From: Ditylenchus dipsaci
Taxonomy: Eukaryota; Nematoda; Chromadorea; Rhabditida; Anguinidae
Length of the DNA stretch: 64,000 bases
Reading direction: 5' to 3'
Assembly (NCBI GenBank): GCA_004194705.1
Contig: SADC01001227.1
Location: 2,480,001-2,544,000, forward strand
The notes below the pieces were generated by a model. That model was not told the DNA's origin, searched no databases, and was given only the letters and a program-made list of their open reading frames with translations. Below are positions 1 to 11,200 of the stretch, piece after piece (the stretch's first letter is position 1; each line of letters opens with the position of its first letter). The position numbers and the translations under genes were made by a program.

Positions 1-98
1 TTAAATAAAGGACGTTTGGAAGCCCTGTGCTAAACCGTTCACAATGAGGAGTCTGTTTGCGGATGCTGAAACAGACTCTTCATTGTGTATGCGCTTTA
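1..98. repeat. Copy of a dispersed element also at 54.4-54.7 kb
   Basis: Bases 29-98 match 54,615-54,688 almost base for base, including the stretch around GTTCACAATGAGGAGTCTG and the end CATTGTGTATGCGC. Bases 1-28 end in GAAGCCCTG, the terminus of the hAT-like MITE seen whole at 55,127-55,336. The window therefore starts inside nested mobile DNA. Confidence 0.6.
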
Positions 99-104
99 GG
101 GACC

Positions 105-250
105 AATGCAAAGGTGGTTCACCTTGGTCCCCCAAGGCAAAAAGTCAAATTCTGGACAAAAAAATTTCCCCCAAAAATCAGCTTTTATGTAGAAAATTAT
201 CACAAAATAACTTTTTTTAATCGTTTTTAACACATAAAAATTACTTAAAA
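105..250 (+). repeat. CCTTGGTCCCCCAAGG-type repeat
   Basis: The repeat starts with the hairpin CCTTGGTCCCCCAAGG and then AAAAAGTCAAATTCTGG, followed by a T-rich stretch ending near TTTTTAACACATAAAAATTAC. The same order is seen at about 13,305, at 13,729, and inverted at 20,450-20,590 and 56,565-56,700. From 250 to 565 I see no gene. Confidence 0.55.
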
Positions 251-569
251 GGAAAAGGGAACTTAAAAGGGAACCACCCAAGCTGTCTTTTCGATGTGAT
301 TTCAAGACCTATATAAAAAATGTTCGCCATGGTCGGTTTAGTGTCTTAAATTTTAATATTGTCGGCGGACAGCGAGAAAAATGATGAGGACAGGCCGCTA
401 GAAAGTACCAAAAAGTGCTTACTCTCCCTGTGGTTTTTTAAAATTTTCAAGCCAAATCATTTAGCAAGCTTCAAGTGCCACTGCAGAATTATTTTCTTTG
501 TTTTTTGCGCATATTGCGATAGTTTCTTTCCTTTATTAGTTATATTGTAGGGAGAAATTAATGTAATTA

Positions 570-812
570 CCGTAAATCCTCTAATATAAGACCCCCCCCC
601 CCCCTAAATTCAAAAAACGTGTTTGTGGCATTTTGTTTTTGACCTACTTTTGAAGATCGCTCTCGGGCAAATTACCAACTATTTTGTAGCTCATCTCACC
701 AGCTACAAAATGAGTGGTAACTTGTATTAGAGAAGTCTTCAAAAAGTGGGTCAAAAATACAATGCCAACAACACGATTTTGAATCACAGGGGGTTTTCTA
801 TAGGATTTACGG
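570..812. mobile_element. CCGTA/TACGG-family MITE
   Basis: The left end CCGTAAATCCTCTAATATAA and the right end TTCTATAGGATTTACGG are inverted copies, with TA before the left end. A C14 run follows the left end. Internal sequence (GTAGCTCATCTCACCAGCTAC) is shared with intron 6 of ELL near 45.4 kb. It codes for nothing and is likely a non-autonomous DNA element. Confidence 0.55.
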
Positions 813-834
813 GGCTGTATATATATTCGTATTT

Positions 835-1045
835 TCGAATTTGGAAAACGGTTCATCTCGAAAAGATTTGTATTGGCGAAAAAGTTATTCGAAAACGGTA
901 GAACTCGCAAACTAGTATTTTGAAAATGGTAGAATTCGCGAAAAAGTATTTTGAAAATGGTAGAATTCGCAAAAATACGTTTTGAATTAGTCTGTTTATG
1001 AAAATATTACTGCAGAATATTGCGATTTTGGAAAAGTTAAATTTC
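835..1045 (-). repeat. Left inverted arm of the MULE, tandem repeat
   Basis: Four to five diverged units read GAAAATGGTAGAATTCGCGA in the forward direction, at a spacing of about 30-35 nt. They are the reverse complement of the units at 3,800-4,050. Confidence 0.6.
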
Positions 1046-1588
1046 GTCACTTGTACAACTCGCAGTATTCATTATTGTAAAAAATTCTGCTTGATATTTT
1101 TATTTTTTGTGTAAGTTTTACAAGGTTTTTGTCCTCAAAGTCTCTTATATCTTTTAGGGTTCTTTAATTAATTTACATGATGATGGATTATTCAGTTTCT
1201 TAGAAAACTACCTTATAAATCATCTTATCTTGCATCTTATCTATGCAATCAACGCTTGACATTGCACCAGTGCATATCAAGTAACCAATAATTTTCCACA
1301 CTTTCATCTTTATTCAAAGTTCGATGCAATAAAACAAAAAACGATAAGGACAAAAATGAGAGATTTCTGATAACTTTTTCTTGCTCTAACTGTTGTTCTG
1401 GACTTGGTTGATCGCACCACTTCTAGGAGGCATTGGAGCATTTATTTGAAAGACTGGCGCATTGAACCATCTTCGTCGACGATCAGCCAGATTTTGGTTA
1501 ATTCCAGGCACGTTCAGGTTCACTGTTGAATGCTGAGGACTGCCTGCTTAAATTTATTAATAATTAATGTATTTCATTGAGTTGTGAA

Positions 1589-3612
1589 TTTAACCTGGAC
1601 CCTGATCTGTATAGCGCACGCTTGTTGGACGATTCCATCGTTTAGAGTAAGCTGCTTCAGTCACTCTGGCTAGACTCATGTGAACTTCGCTGCTGTCGAA
1701 TCCATTCACAGCTCTCTGCAGCACAGGAATACCTTGAAGCCTCGGCCTTCTTTGAGAGCTCCTGTCAAGTACCGAGAAAAGACGAAGATACCGACTCTTG
1801 GAGTGAGCAACTGAAAATATGAGTAAAAATTCACTAGTAAGAAGCAATATTTTACATAATTCGTCGCGAATAACGCAATGAATAGACCAATACTTGTGCG
1901 CTACCCATTTTTTGAGTTCACTGTTGAGTGTTCTGTGCCAGGCTTCGAGAGCACTAGTTGACTTTGGATTATCTTGCATCAAAGAAGTGTTATGATTCCA
2001 GATGCTTATTAGAAACTTAGGCAGGTATATCTCTCGTTAGATCGCACACCTCCAATCCAAGTCTTAAAAGGTGAGTCTATAAAAAGGCAATTCTAAATTT
2101 TATTTTTTACCTGGCACATATAGTCGTATATTATGACAGTCGAGCTACATCAGCAAATTGAACACGACGCGCAAGTGTGAAGTTTGTGAGATCAGCGAAA
2201 GCGGTCAACAAATGATGAGCTGGAGGCAAGGGCAGAACACACGGAATTCTCGGATATACTGGTTAAAAGCATGCTCCCTGTTACATTTCTTTTTTAGCTT
2301 TAACTTCTTCAACTTCTTTGTCAGACAGTATGAGTAGTGAAAATAACATGAAAGATGGATCACACTACCTGTTAGAAATATTTGATAGAAGATTAAAAAA
2401 TTAAAAAAAGCACGTACTCTAAAATTGTCGCCGAACAGCAAGACGAATAGCTAGTTCGAAGTCCGTCATAACGTGTTCCACTGTCCATTCCCTCCCGAAA
2501 TTCTGTCGAATGATCTCTGCGATTGCTCTAAGCATTTCTGTATACGCTCTTTCTGTTCTTTCACCCATAAATACGACTAAAGCGGGCACAAAAGTGTTTT
2601 GAAGTCTCAGATGCCACGCATAAATTTGGCGCACCCTGCTGGTCGGCTGAAGAACGTACCATCTGCTGCTATGGAACTGCTCAGCGAAAATTTCTAAAAT
2701 TACGGGCTTTAATAGGAATTTCAGTGCGGAAATCAAATAACTTACGTCCATCATAAAGAGAGATGACATTATAACCATGCGTTTTTGACCTGCGACCGCT
2801 CCAGAATCATACATGACAAAGAGAGATCTGTCAACACGCACACGCCACATATCAGGAATCGCTAGATTCGTAGGATCAGTTTCGCCAGGTGGATACAGCT
2901 TTTGAACAGATGAATACATGACAGATACGGGATTAAAAAATCTTACAAACCGTTTTGAGTCAGTTCAACCGATAACGAAGTCGATCAGTGTTTACCAAGA
3001 GCCACACCTCATCGGAGATTCCTTCTGTTGCTGCTGCCATAATAGAACGACATGTAGCCTGAAGAAAGAATTGATTTTATCACATTCATTTCGACGTTTA
3101 CTAGATCCCACCACTGGATTTTGCATGGCAAGCTTCATTGCCTTATCCACCACTATGTTGACTTCGCTCTCCAATGGACTTCCTTCATGGTTATGATCAC
3201 TGATTGTTTCTCGGCAGTAGATTTGCTCTGTCGCTCCAACCGCAATCGATGTCCACACTTTTTTCGGGCATTTCAGACTTCAGCAGTAGTACATAATTTA
3301 GGTGCGCAGAACCGCATTGTCGTTTCCAACCACATCCGTGACTGCTTGCTGGTAGACTGGTATCACGAAGAACATGAAAATAGGTCCTTCACAGGTAATA
3401 GTAGGTACAAGTATGTAGGTACAAGTATACAAGTAATACCAGAATAGACCATAGTTAGCTGCCTTCTCTCGCTCATGATGAACCATAGTGGTGCTCCCTC
3501 AATTATCTTGCAAGAGAAATGATTGATCGGTCCAGTGCGCCTCACATTTTCATCTTGTTCATCTTCGCTTGAATTTCCGAACACGTCAATTTCTTCATCA
3601 TTATCTGTTGCC
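1589..3612 (-). CDS. FLYWCH/MULE transposase, multi-exon, with one frame break
   Basis: The gene encodes a transposase expected to cut and rejoin its own element. Reading downward, an acidic start (MATDNDEEIDVFGNSSEDEQ) is followed by a FLYWCH-like tail with the HNH motif DHNHEGSPLES near 3,190. Next come IPDMWRVRVDRSLF (about 2,850) and the MULE core: ADGTFFSRPAG (first catalytic Asp, about 2,655), RQIYAWHLRLQNTFVPALVV, and VMTDFELAI with the second catalytic Asp near 2,460. Then follow a zinc-ligand-like block CYFHYSYCLTKKLKKL (about 2,340) and ALEAWHRTLNSELKKW (about 1,945). Likely introns are about 50 nt (just below 2,751), about 45 nt (below 2,415) and 45 nt (below 1,862). Between ADGTFFSRPAG and RQIYAWHL the frame shifts by one base at the C-run 2,634-2,636. 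This is either decay or a sequence error. The family call is firm; exact exon ends upstream of 2,950 are uncertain. Confidence 0.75.
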
Positions 3613-3799
3613 ATTTTAATCAACCTGCAATGAAGCATGAGATTGAGTGTAGTTGGTAAGTAAAGATCGATAAATTTTAAAAACAGGTATCAAAAAGTCT
3701 GGAAAAGGAAACAAAAAACCAACTTTGCATGCTTAATGTACTCAAAAATACAAGACTTCCTAATGAAAATTTTCAAAATGAGCTTTTAGGGAAAACAAC

Positions 3800-4050
3800 C
3801 TAATTCAAAACCGGTTTTTGCGAGTTCTACCATTTTCGAAATGCTATTTCGCGAGTTCTACCATTTTCGAAATGCTTTTTCCCAGTTCTACCATTTTCCA
3901 ATTGGCATTTCGAGAAAAATACCATTTTCGAACAGAATTTTCCCAATATACACATTTGCCAATCTTGGCATTTTCCGAAAATACTTTTTGCGAGTCGAAC
4001 GCATTACGAAGTATACCATTTTCGAAAAAAAGTGTTTACGAATTATTATA
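3800..4050 (+). repeat. Right inverted arm of the MULE, tandem repeat
   Basis: About six diverged units of CGAGTTCTACCATTTTCGAA lie at a spacing of 31-35 nt. They are inverted relative to 835-1,045. They make open reading frames in more than one frame, which I take as repeat artefacts. Confidence 0.6.
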
Positions 4051-4065
4051 CATGTAAAATAAAAA

Positions 4066-4550
4066 AGGTGTTTTTACATATAAAAACAAAAAATAGTAAA
4101 ATTGACCACTTCTGAAAACGTCAATTTTTTGTAGTTTTCAACACTCTGAGCGCCGAGCTGCCACATTACATGTCTTGACACGTAAGTATAAAAAACGGCC
4201 ACAATTTTTTATATACTGAAGATAAGAATAACAAGCGCTTAAAACGACCTTTTTTCATTAAGCCTTATGTCGGTGCCTTGCCTCAGTTCGGAAAAAACTG
4301 CCAACGCCATCTTGTTCAGAGTGAAATTCTGCACAAGTACGCACCAAAGTTAAATACAGTAATGCAAGTGTTAAAAGAAAAGAAATATGATTCCAACATT
4401 AATAAAAGGTAAGGCTTTGAAAATCCGCCGGGAAATTACGTTCCACCCGTTATAATAATATAATAATTTATAATTTAATAATTTATAATATAATTTATAA
4501 TATAAAATAATTTATAATATAATAATTTATCCGTTATAATAATATAATAA
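4066..4550. other. Non-coding, AT-rich
   Basis: I see no gene. From 4,440 to 4,550 there is a simple ATAATTTATAATATAA-type repeat. GTGAAATTCTGCAC near 4,321 recurs in the foldbacks at 19.5 and 20.1 kb. Confidence 0.5.
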
Positions 4551-4551
4551 T

Positions 4552-5160
4552 ACCCTTGGTATTGGCCTCCAAGTGGGTGAAACCTGGATTTCGGTCTTAA
4601 CAAACCAAATTACCCACAGGATTTTACATATGATAGCATGGTTTTTTTCGATTTGGTTGAATTTATTTTTCAAGCTATACTACCTGACCAGGTGGTAGCC
4701 ACCTGAGATTTCGAAGTTCGGGTGTGTAAAATCGGGATTTTATACTTAACAAACCCAATTTGGCAGACAATTTTACGTATGATCGCATTACTTGGTTTTT
4801 TATTTGACTAACTTTTGAATTTTCCGGCCATCCAGGTGGATATACACCTAATCCCAGGGTACCTACCCCAGATTTTATGGTTAGGGTAGGTGAAATCGCC
4901 CACCCCAGGTTTCGAGGTTCGGGTAGGTGAATTCATAGCTTTGACCGTCTGACTCGTTTTCGATGTAAATAAAAAAAACTTTCCCGGTCATATGGACGGA
5001 TATACACCGAACCAGGCGGTAGCCGCCTCAAGTTTCGGGTTTCGTTGGGCAAAATCGAAGTTTTGGTCCTAATAAACCGGTTTTGCCATGCAATTTCGGG
5101 TTAGAGAAAGTTTTTGATTTTTGAATTTGAATAAATTTTATTTTTCAGGCCATTTGGGTC
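4552..5160 (+). repeat. Dispersed satellite-like array (CCAGGTGG...CCACCTG)
   Basis: Three to four diverged units of roughly 180-200 nt run in the same direction. Each contains a form of CTTAACAAACCAAATT, then ATTTTACATATGATAGCA, then a T-rich run, then CCAGGTGGATATACACCT and GGTTTCGAGGTTCGGGTAGG. The same unit recurs at 9.42-9.60, 47.27-48.06, about 54.69 and 56.30-56.50 kb. Confidence 0.6.
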
Positions 5161-5204
5161 CTTTGGTTGACGGATTTCCGGTGAAGTAATCGTTTGGTCA
5201 GATT

Positions 5205-5285
5205 TATTTTGACAAGTTAACTGTTTGGCGAGTTAATTTTTGGCGAGTTAATCGTTTGGCGAGTTAACTTTTTGGCGACGGATAA
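5205..5285 (-). repeat. Short tandem repeat TTAACTCGCCAAA
   Basis: Four to five copies of a 13-16-nt unit, GGCGAGTTAACTTTTT on the plus strand. On the minus strand they form most of the predicted last exon of the gene at 5,217-12,898. Confidence 0.6.
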
Positions 5286-8200
5286 CCGCACCAGTTTTCC
5301 CTGTTTAAATAAAAAATCAACTTCAAGTTTTTATTTAATTTTTTTACCTTTCCCACATCGACAATTGAATCGTCCTCCACTTCATGGAAGCAAGCAACGA
5401 CGGTAATGTTCGGACCATCACATGTGACTTTTTCAATGGTGGTCAGCTCACTGACCACTTCTTTGTTGGCAAAAAAGCTCGAAAGTTCCTAAAATTGCAT
5501 TGATTCAAAATGTTTTATCGGGCTAAAAAATAGGACCTGCATTACTTCTGGTTGCTTCTTGAAAAACTTGGTATTTTTGGCGAAGAGAAGATTTGAGTTC
5601 TGGATAAACGAGTCTGTAGAGTTGGAAACCTCATTTTAAAGCGGTCAAGGAACATTGCTCTGAGATAAAAAGAAAAATTTGTTTGTACATATATGAAAAT
5701 CGTTGGTTGATTATATAGTAATATTTTTTAACCGTGTCAAAACTGTCCTTCATGAAGCTAGAAACTACATTTTGATACGTTTTGATAATACACAGACGCA
5801 CTATTCTGACCAAAAACAACATGGGCCAAATTTTGATTTACACCCCCACTCAACTTTGATTTAGTCGGCTAAGGGAAGATTACCAAAAACGAAAATTGCC
5901 AAAACGAAAATTGCCAAAACGACAAAACCAAACTGACTGTGATTTGTGTGTGACTGTGAGTCATTTTTTGTTTGACTGTGAGTCATTCCAAAACGAATGG
6001 ATAAATGAAGGGTACGCTATGTGGAACTGAGTGGTATATGTTCCTATTCACTAAGCTTTATTTGTCATGGCAATTTTCGTTTTGGCAATTTTCGTTTTCG
6101 GCAATTTTCGTTTTGGCAATTTTCGTTTTTGGCAATTTTTCGTTTTTGCCAATCTTCCCCTAGCCATTTAGTCCCCCCCCCCCCACTCAACTTTGATTTA
6201 GCCCCCACCCTTACTCAACTATGATTCAGCCGCGGTTCGATTACACGTGGTGGCACACCATTTAAAAAAAAATTAGTGTGCCACCTGGTGGAATCGAACC
6301 GCGGCTAAATCATAGTTGAGTGGGGGGTGGTGGCTAAATCAAAGTTGAGTGGGCGGTGTAAATCACAATTGCTCCCAACATGGCTATCTATGAATTAAAT
6401 TTCTCGCCTAATTAAAACATGAAGATGAGGCATATTAAGTAACTTTGACAATATGTGATTAATAAAAAAGGATGACCTTTGTCGGCCCTATCCAACACAG
6501 GGGAGGGGTGGGGTTGCCCTGGTCCCTCCTGTTGAACTTTTTTCGTTATTTTTCAGGCTTAGGTTTGGGCAAGGCTAGGCCAGCGTATGTTAGGACGGAC
6601 TCAAACATGAGTTTAAGATATGTTTGAGTCCGTCCTAACACACTCTGGCCTACCTCTGCCTAAGCCTAAAATAACAAAAACAATAACAGGAGGACCAAGG
6701 CAACACCTCCCTCCCCCCTTTGTTGGAGAGGATCATAATTCGTTTAGCCGCATGTTATCTATGTAGAGAAATCCGACGCGATATGTGCTTGGACCATGTT
6801 TAGATGGAATTCAAGAAAATTACTTTAAGGCTGAAGAATATTCGCCGAGAAATAAGAAAAATTATCAACCTGCTGCAGCAAGTTGAAAAATCGAGATAAA
6901 TTGTGAAAAGAGTTTTATTTTGTCTGTTTTTGTCTGAGTTAAATAATTGTTTCAGCTGCTTTATTGCTTCGACAAGACTGGCTTATTGAATACAATAACA
7001 TTTTTCGGTGACCAACAGTCGGTGTACTCAGAACTTAACATATAGTTTTAGACTCACTTTTAAGCTTTTATCGAAATTTGGGTAACACTATAGAACACTC
7101 CTCCCCCCCCCCCCCCAATCAGCGCAAAAATTACTTTCCCTGAAGGAGAAGGGACCCGTCTCATACTGATTCTTATGCTCTGGAACGGCACGGAAATATT
7201 TTAATTTCTGAAAAATCGAAAAATATTTTTGGTTTTCCTGAGTCCCCAAGGTGAAAAGTCTAAAAAAATTATAAAAAAATTCTTTTTAAAATTCCCGCCA
7301 AAACATTTTAAAGGGAATAGGGTCTGTATTGGGACGGCAAGGAATAGAAAGGGGCTTTTCTTATGACAAAATGATAAAGAAGTAGATGATCGTATTTTTT
7401 GACTGTCTTACCATGTTTTTCAACAAAAGCCGTGGCAAAAAGGAGACTTTATATGCATTTTATGATCAATAATAAGCCACTAACATTACAGGCTGGCCAC
7501 TGGCCCAAAAATGAAGATGTTGTACATACTTTGAATGCTGGGACTACCACACATAGAAACTCTGGTATGCATGCTTTTCATGCATCCAGAGTCACTTTCG
7601 AGTGATTTGTGTCTAAGGTATGTGGGTGTGCGCATCTCAACTCCAAGCCCTTCGGGGCACAGCGGGCTTGGGGGCTTGGAGTTTTGATGCGCACACCCAC
7701 ATACCTTAGACACAAATCACTCGAAAATGACTCTGGATGCATAAAAAATGTATGCATACCAGTCCCCAGTATTCAAAACTATGTTCAACAACTTATTTTT
7801 GGGCCAGTGGGCCATCCCATGCTGTTAGTGGCCCATTCTTGTCCTTTCCCCTCCCAATACAACCTCTATTCCCTTTAAAAATTTTTGACGGGAATTTAAA
7901 AATTTTTTAGAATTTTTTTAGATTTTCACCTTGGGGGGCCAAGGCAAACTATAAAAATTTCTCGATTTTTCAGAAATTAAAGTGTTTCCGTGCCGTTCAA
8001 GAGCATGAGAATCAATATGAGACGGGTCTCTCTCCCTTCCGGAAAAGTAAATTTGCGCTGGCTGGAGGGGCGGGGATTCTTTAGCATAGCCGAAATTTTT
8101 AAACAAAAGCCTATTTTTTTAAATGAAGAACTGTATAATTTTTGACAAATTAAAAGCTTTATTAGATCAATAAAAAATTAAAACTAACTTTTCAAAGAGT

Positions 8201-11200
8201 CTTGTCGATGTCTTCGATTCTTCAATCAAATGGTTGATAACTTGAGATTGCTCGCTGATCAGGGCTGTGTTGTCCGTGGCTCTCTTATAGACTGCTATTA
8301 GACCACCGATTATAATAATGCCAAAAAAGATTATAATCGATATCGTCAGAGGCTCGAATCTGGGCTTTCTTTCATTGCCTAAAATTAATTTTTTTTGACA
8401 CTGGGAAAAATTTGCGGTAACAGTATAGAATCCATAGTGCGGCCCACTGACCCATAAAGAAAGATGTTGAACATAGTTTTGCTAACTGCGCCTACCGCAT
8501 ATAGAAACTCTGAAACCTTACACAAATCACTCGAAAGTGACTCTGGATGCATGAAAAAAAGCATGCATACCAGAGTTTTTATATGCGGTAGGCCCCAGTA
8601 TTCAAACGTATGTTCAACATCTTCATTTTTGGGCCTGTGGGTCATCCTATAATGTCCGTGGCATATTCTTCATCCCTTCCCCTCCCAATACAGCCCTTAT
8701 TCGCTTCGAATATCTTTTGGGGGAATTTATTTGAAAAAGAATTTTTTTTAATTTTTCTAGACTTTTGGCACACCGACAACTGGACAAAAACTATCTGGCA
8801 AATAATAGAACTAGTCAATAAATTCAAATGAGAATCAACTGGTCTTGGCAAAATTCGTTTCGAAAATAATTATTTGGTATTTAAGTGTTTCTAGAAATAA
8901 TACTTTCCGCACTAAACGAAGTGATTAATAAAATAACTAATAATGTCGACCTTTTATAAATATGCCATTGACGTAGGCCATCATTACTAGCCGTCACGAA
9001 AACCATCTATAAATGGTCATATCTAATTGGTCGTACACTACCATTTAAAAACAGAGTAGTGGAGAGCCATTAATGAGGAGATCGTACCCTAACCGTAGTA
9101 AATGCGGTACTTGAGGTTTTGGGGTCCCACTTGGGTTTTAGGGAAATCACAATTTTGGTCTTGTCCAACCCAATTTCCCATACTTTCTAAGCTTAGAATA
9201 AACGCTTTGTTTCTTCTTTCAAATTTTTTCTTCTTTCGCTTCTTCTTTTTCTTCTTGTTTCTTCTTTCGCTCATTGGCGAAAGTTTCATTTGCGAAACGA
9301 TTACGCCCCCACTTGATTTGGTTGGTTCAGAGTAAAAATTTATATTCCTCCTTTTTTTAAATGCGTGAATTTGAAAAGTGTGGATCAATTCGGTGCTGAC
9401 GATAACCACTTACCCGACCACCTACACCCTACCAGAATATATATTACGAGGGTTTGGGATTGGGGTCTGTAAAATCAGGATTTTGGTCATACCAAACAAA
9501 ATTTCTGACACGATTTTACCTATCATAGCCTAATTCGCTTTTTGATTTGACTAAACTTCATTTTTCAAGCTATCCAGGTGTAATCCACCTGACCAGGACT
9601 ACAAGGTCGAATAATACACTCGGTGAACGTATCAAAGTAACGTAATAGAACAATAGAACATAATCATGCAACCCATTTTTTACAGGAAAGTTTTTGTGAA
9701 ATAGTTTTGTCAAAGAATAATTGTTTTCGAAACAAATTTCGCCAAGATTAATTGATTCTCATTCGAATTTATTGTTAGATGACTTGACTAGTTCCATTAT
9801 TTGCCAGACTAGGGTAAAAGGCGCCTAGCGGCGCCGAGTGCGCCTAACACACTCCGACATATCGACTTCGGGCGTAACTGCACCCACAATAATTTTATTT
9901 AAGCACAACGACAATTGAAACATGACAATTGAAAATTAAAAAAGAATTCAACAATGAACAAAAGACGCATTCTTCATTAGCAATTCAGAATAAAAGAAAT
10001 GATGAAAGATTGCTTGCCTCCAGAAAACTATTGGGAAATAAGCACTTGAACCTAATGTAAGGATTGTTAAATTCCTTTTCCCGCACTCCCAGTACAAGTA
10101 GCATATTTCCTATAGGAAAGTGTTTCCAGTCAATATACCTAGTAAATAGTTGATTCAAACTAACATTTGTCTTGCAACGACATATAGGGAAAGGACGAAC
10201 AAATGAAATTTAGTAATTCTATTGCTGGATCTAAGTTTCTGATGTTGTATACTGCTTTGCTGTCGCCATTTCAAAAGGGTAGTGAATTTATTTTATTATT
10301 ACGCTACATCCCAGGGTGACCCAGTGCCTGATGCCAAAGGCAATCTTAGTTCTCTATTAGGTATTAAGTCTAGTGAGCCTAGTGCTCTTGCCAGTTTATT
10401 GAGTTCTAATGACTCTTCCAGTTCTTATGATTACATTATCTATTCCGATACTGTAATATCCAGTTCTCACTCTAGGAGTGATCCCAGCTTAGATATTAAT
10501 TCTACCAGATACGCGAAGGCTCTTGAAGAGCTGAAGCTAGCCAGTTCTTATATCTTACAGGATCCAGTCGCTATAGATACCCAGATAGATTCATTTATGG
10601 CGCCTGATTCTTATTATGATGAGGGTGGCCTCCCAGATAATAGCTCTAATGCGGATAGCATCCCAGCTAAGGTCACAGCCCAGGTGCGTGATAACGTCTC
10701 CCGCATGGTTTCGTATACCGCCTCCAGTCACGCACTTTCCACTGCGCCGGTGAATAGGAAGTAGCTTGCGCGGTGCCAGAGCAGCTCCCAGAATCAGACT
10801 ATCATTTACCCAGTACTGTAACATTACCCAGGCTTGTAACTGTATGTAAACTGTTATCAATAAAGTCTTATCATGTATTTGTCTATAGTGCTGCGGGTAA
10901 TATAGGTAGTCATGGGGCTTGCTCTGGTAATGATTCCCCAACCCAAAAGAGGTTGGATAGCAAGTTGTACTCTACCCTTCTTACTCTAAATTAGAATGAG
11001 TCAATCCAAAAAGTCAAGGTTGAAAATTTCACCCAGCACGAAAAAGTAAGAAGGAGTGGGTTACTGTAGGTTACGGAATATATAGTGCTAGCCGCTTGAT
11101 TGAGATAAGCACTTAAACTCAATCAAGATACAGTCAACCCTCGATTTAACGATACCCCTGGGAAGCGAGAAAAAGTATCGTTAAATCGGAGTACGTTAAA

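Larger units (their letters stand above)
820..4065 (-). mobile_element. MULE-type DNA transposon with tandem-repeat inverted ends
   Basis: A Mutator-like transposase gene lies between inverted arms at about 835-1,045 and 3,800-4,050. Both arms are made of diverged tandem copies of a roughly 30-nt unit containing TTCTACCATTTTCGAAATGC. Long, internally repeated terminal repeats are common in MULEs. The outermost bases (TGTATATATATTCGTA on the left, its approximate complement TACGAATTATTATACA on the right) are degenerate, and I could not define a clean 9-bp target duplication. Confidence 0.6.

Noticed and set aside
6804..6899. 31-residue basic ORF, MEFKKITLRLKN start
   Set aside because: It is short, lies in an intron of a minus-strand gene and has no upstream exon; the helical composition alone is not enough.
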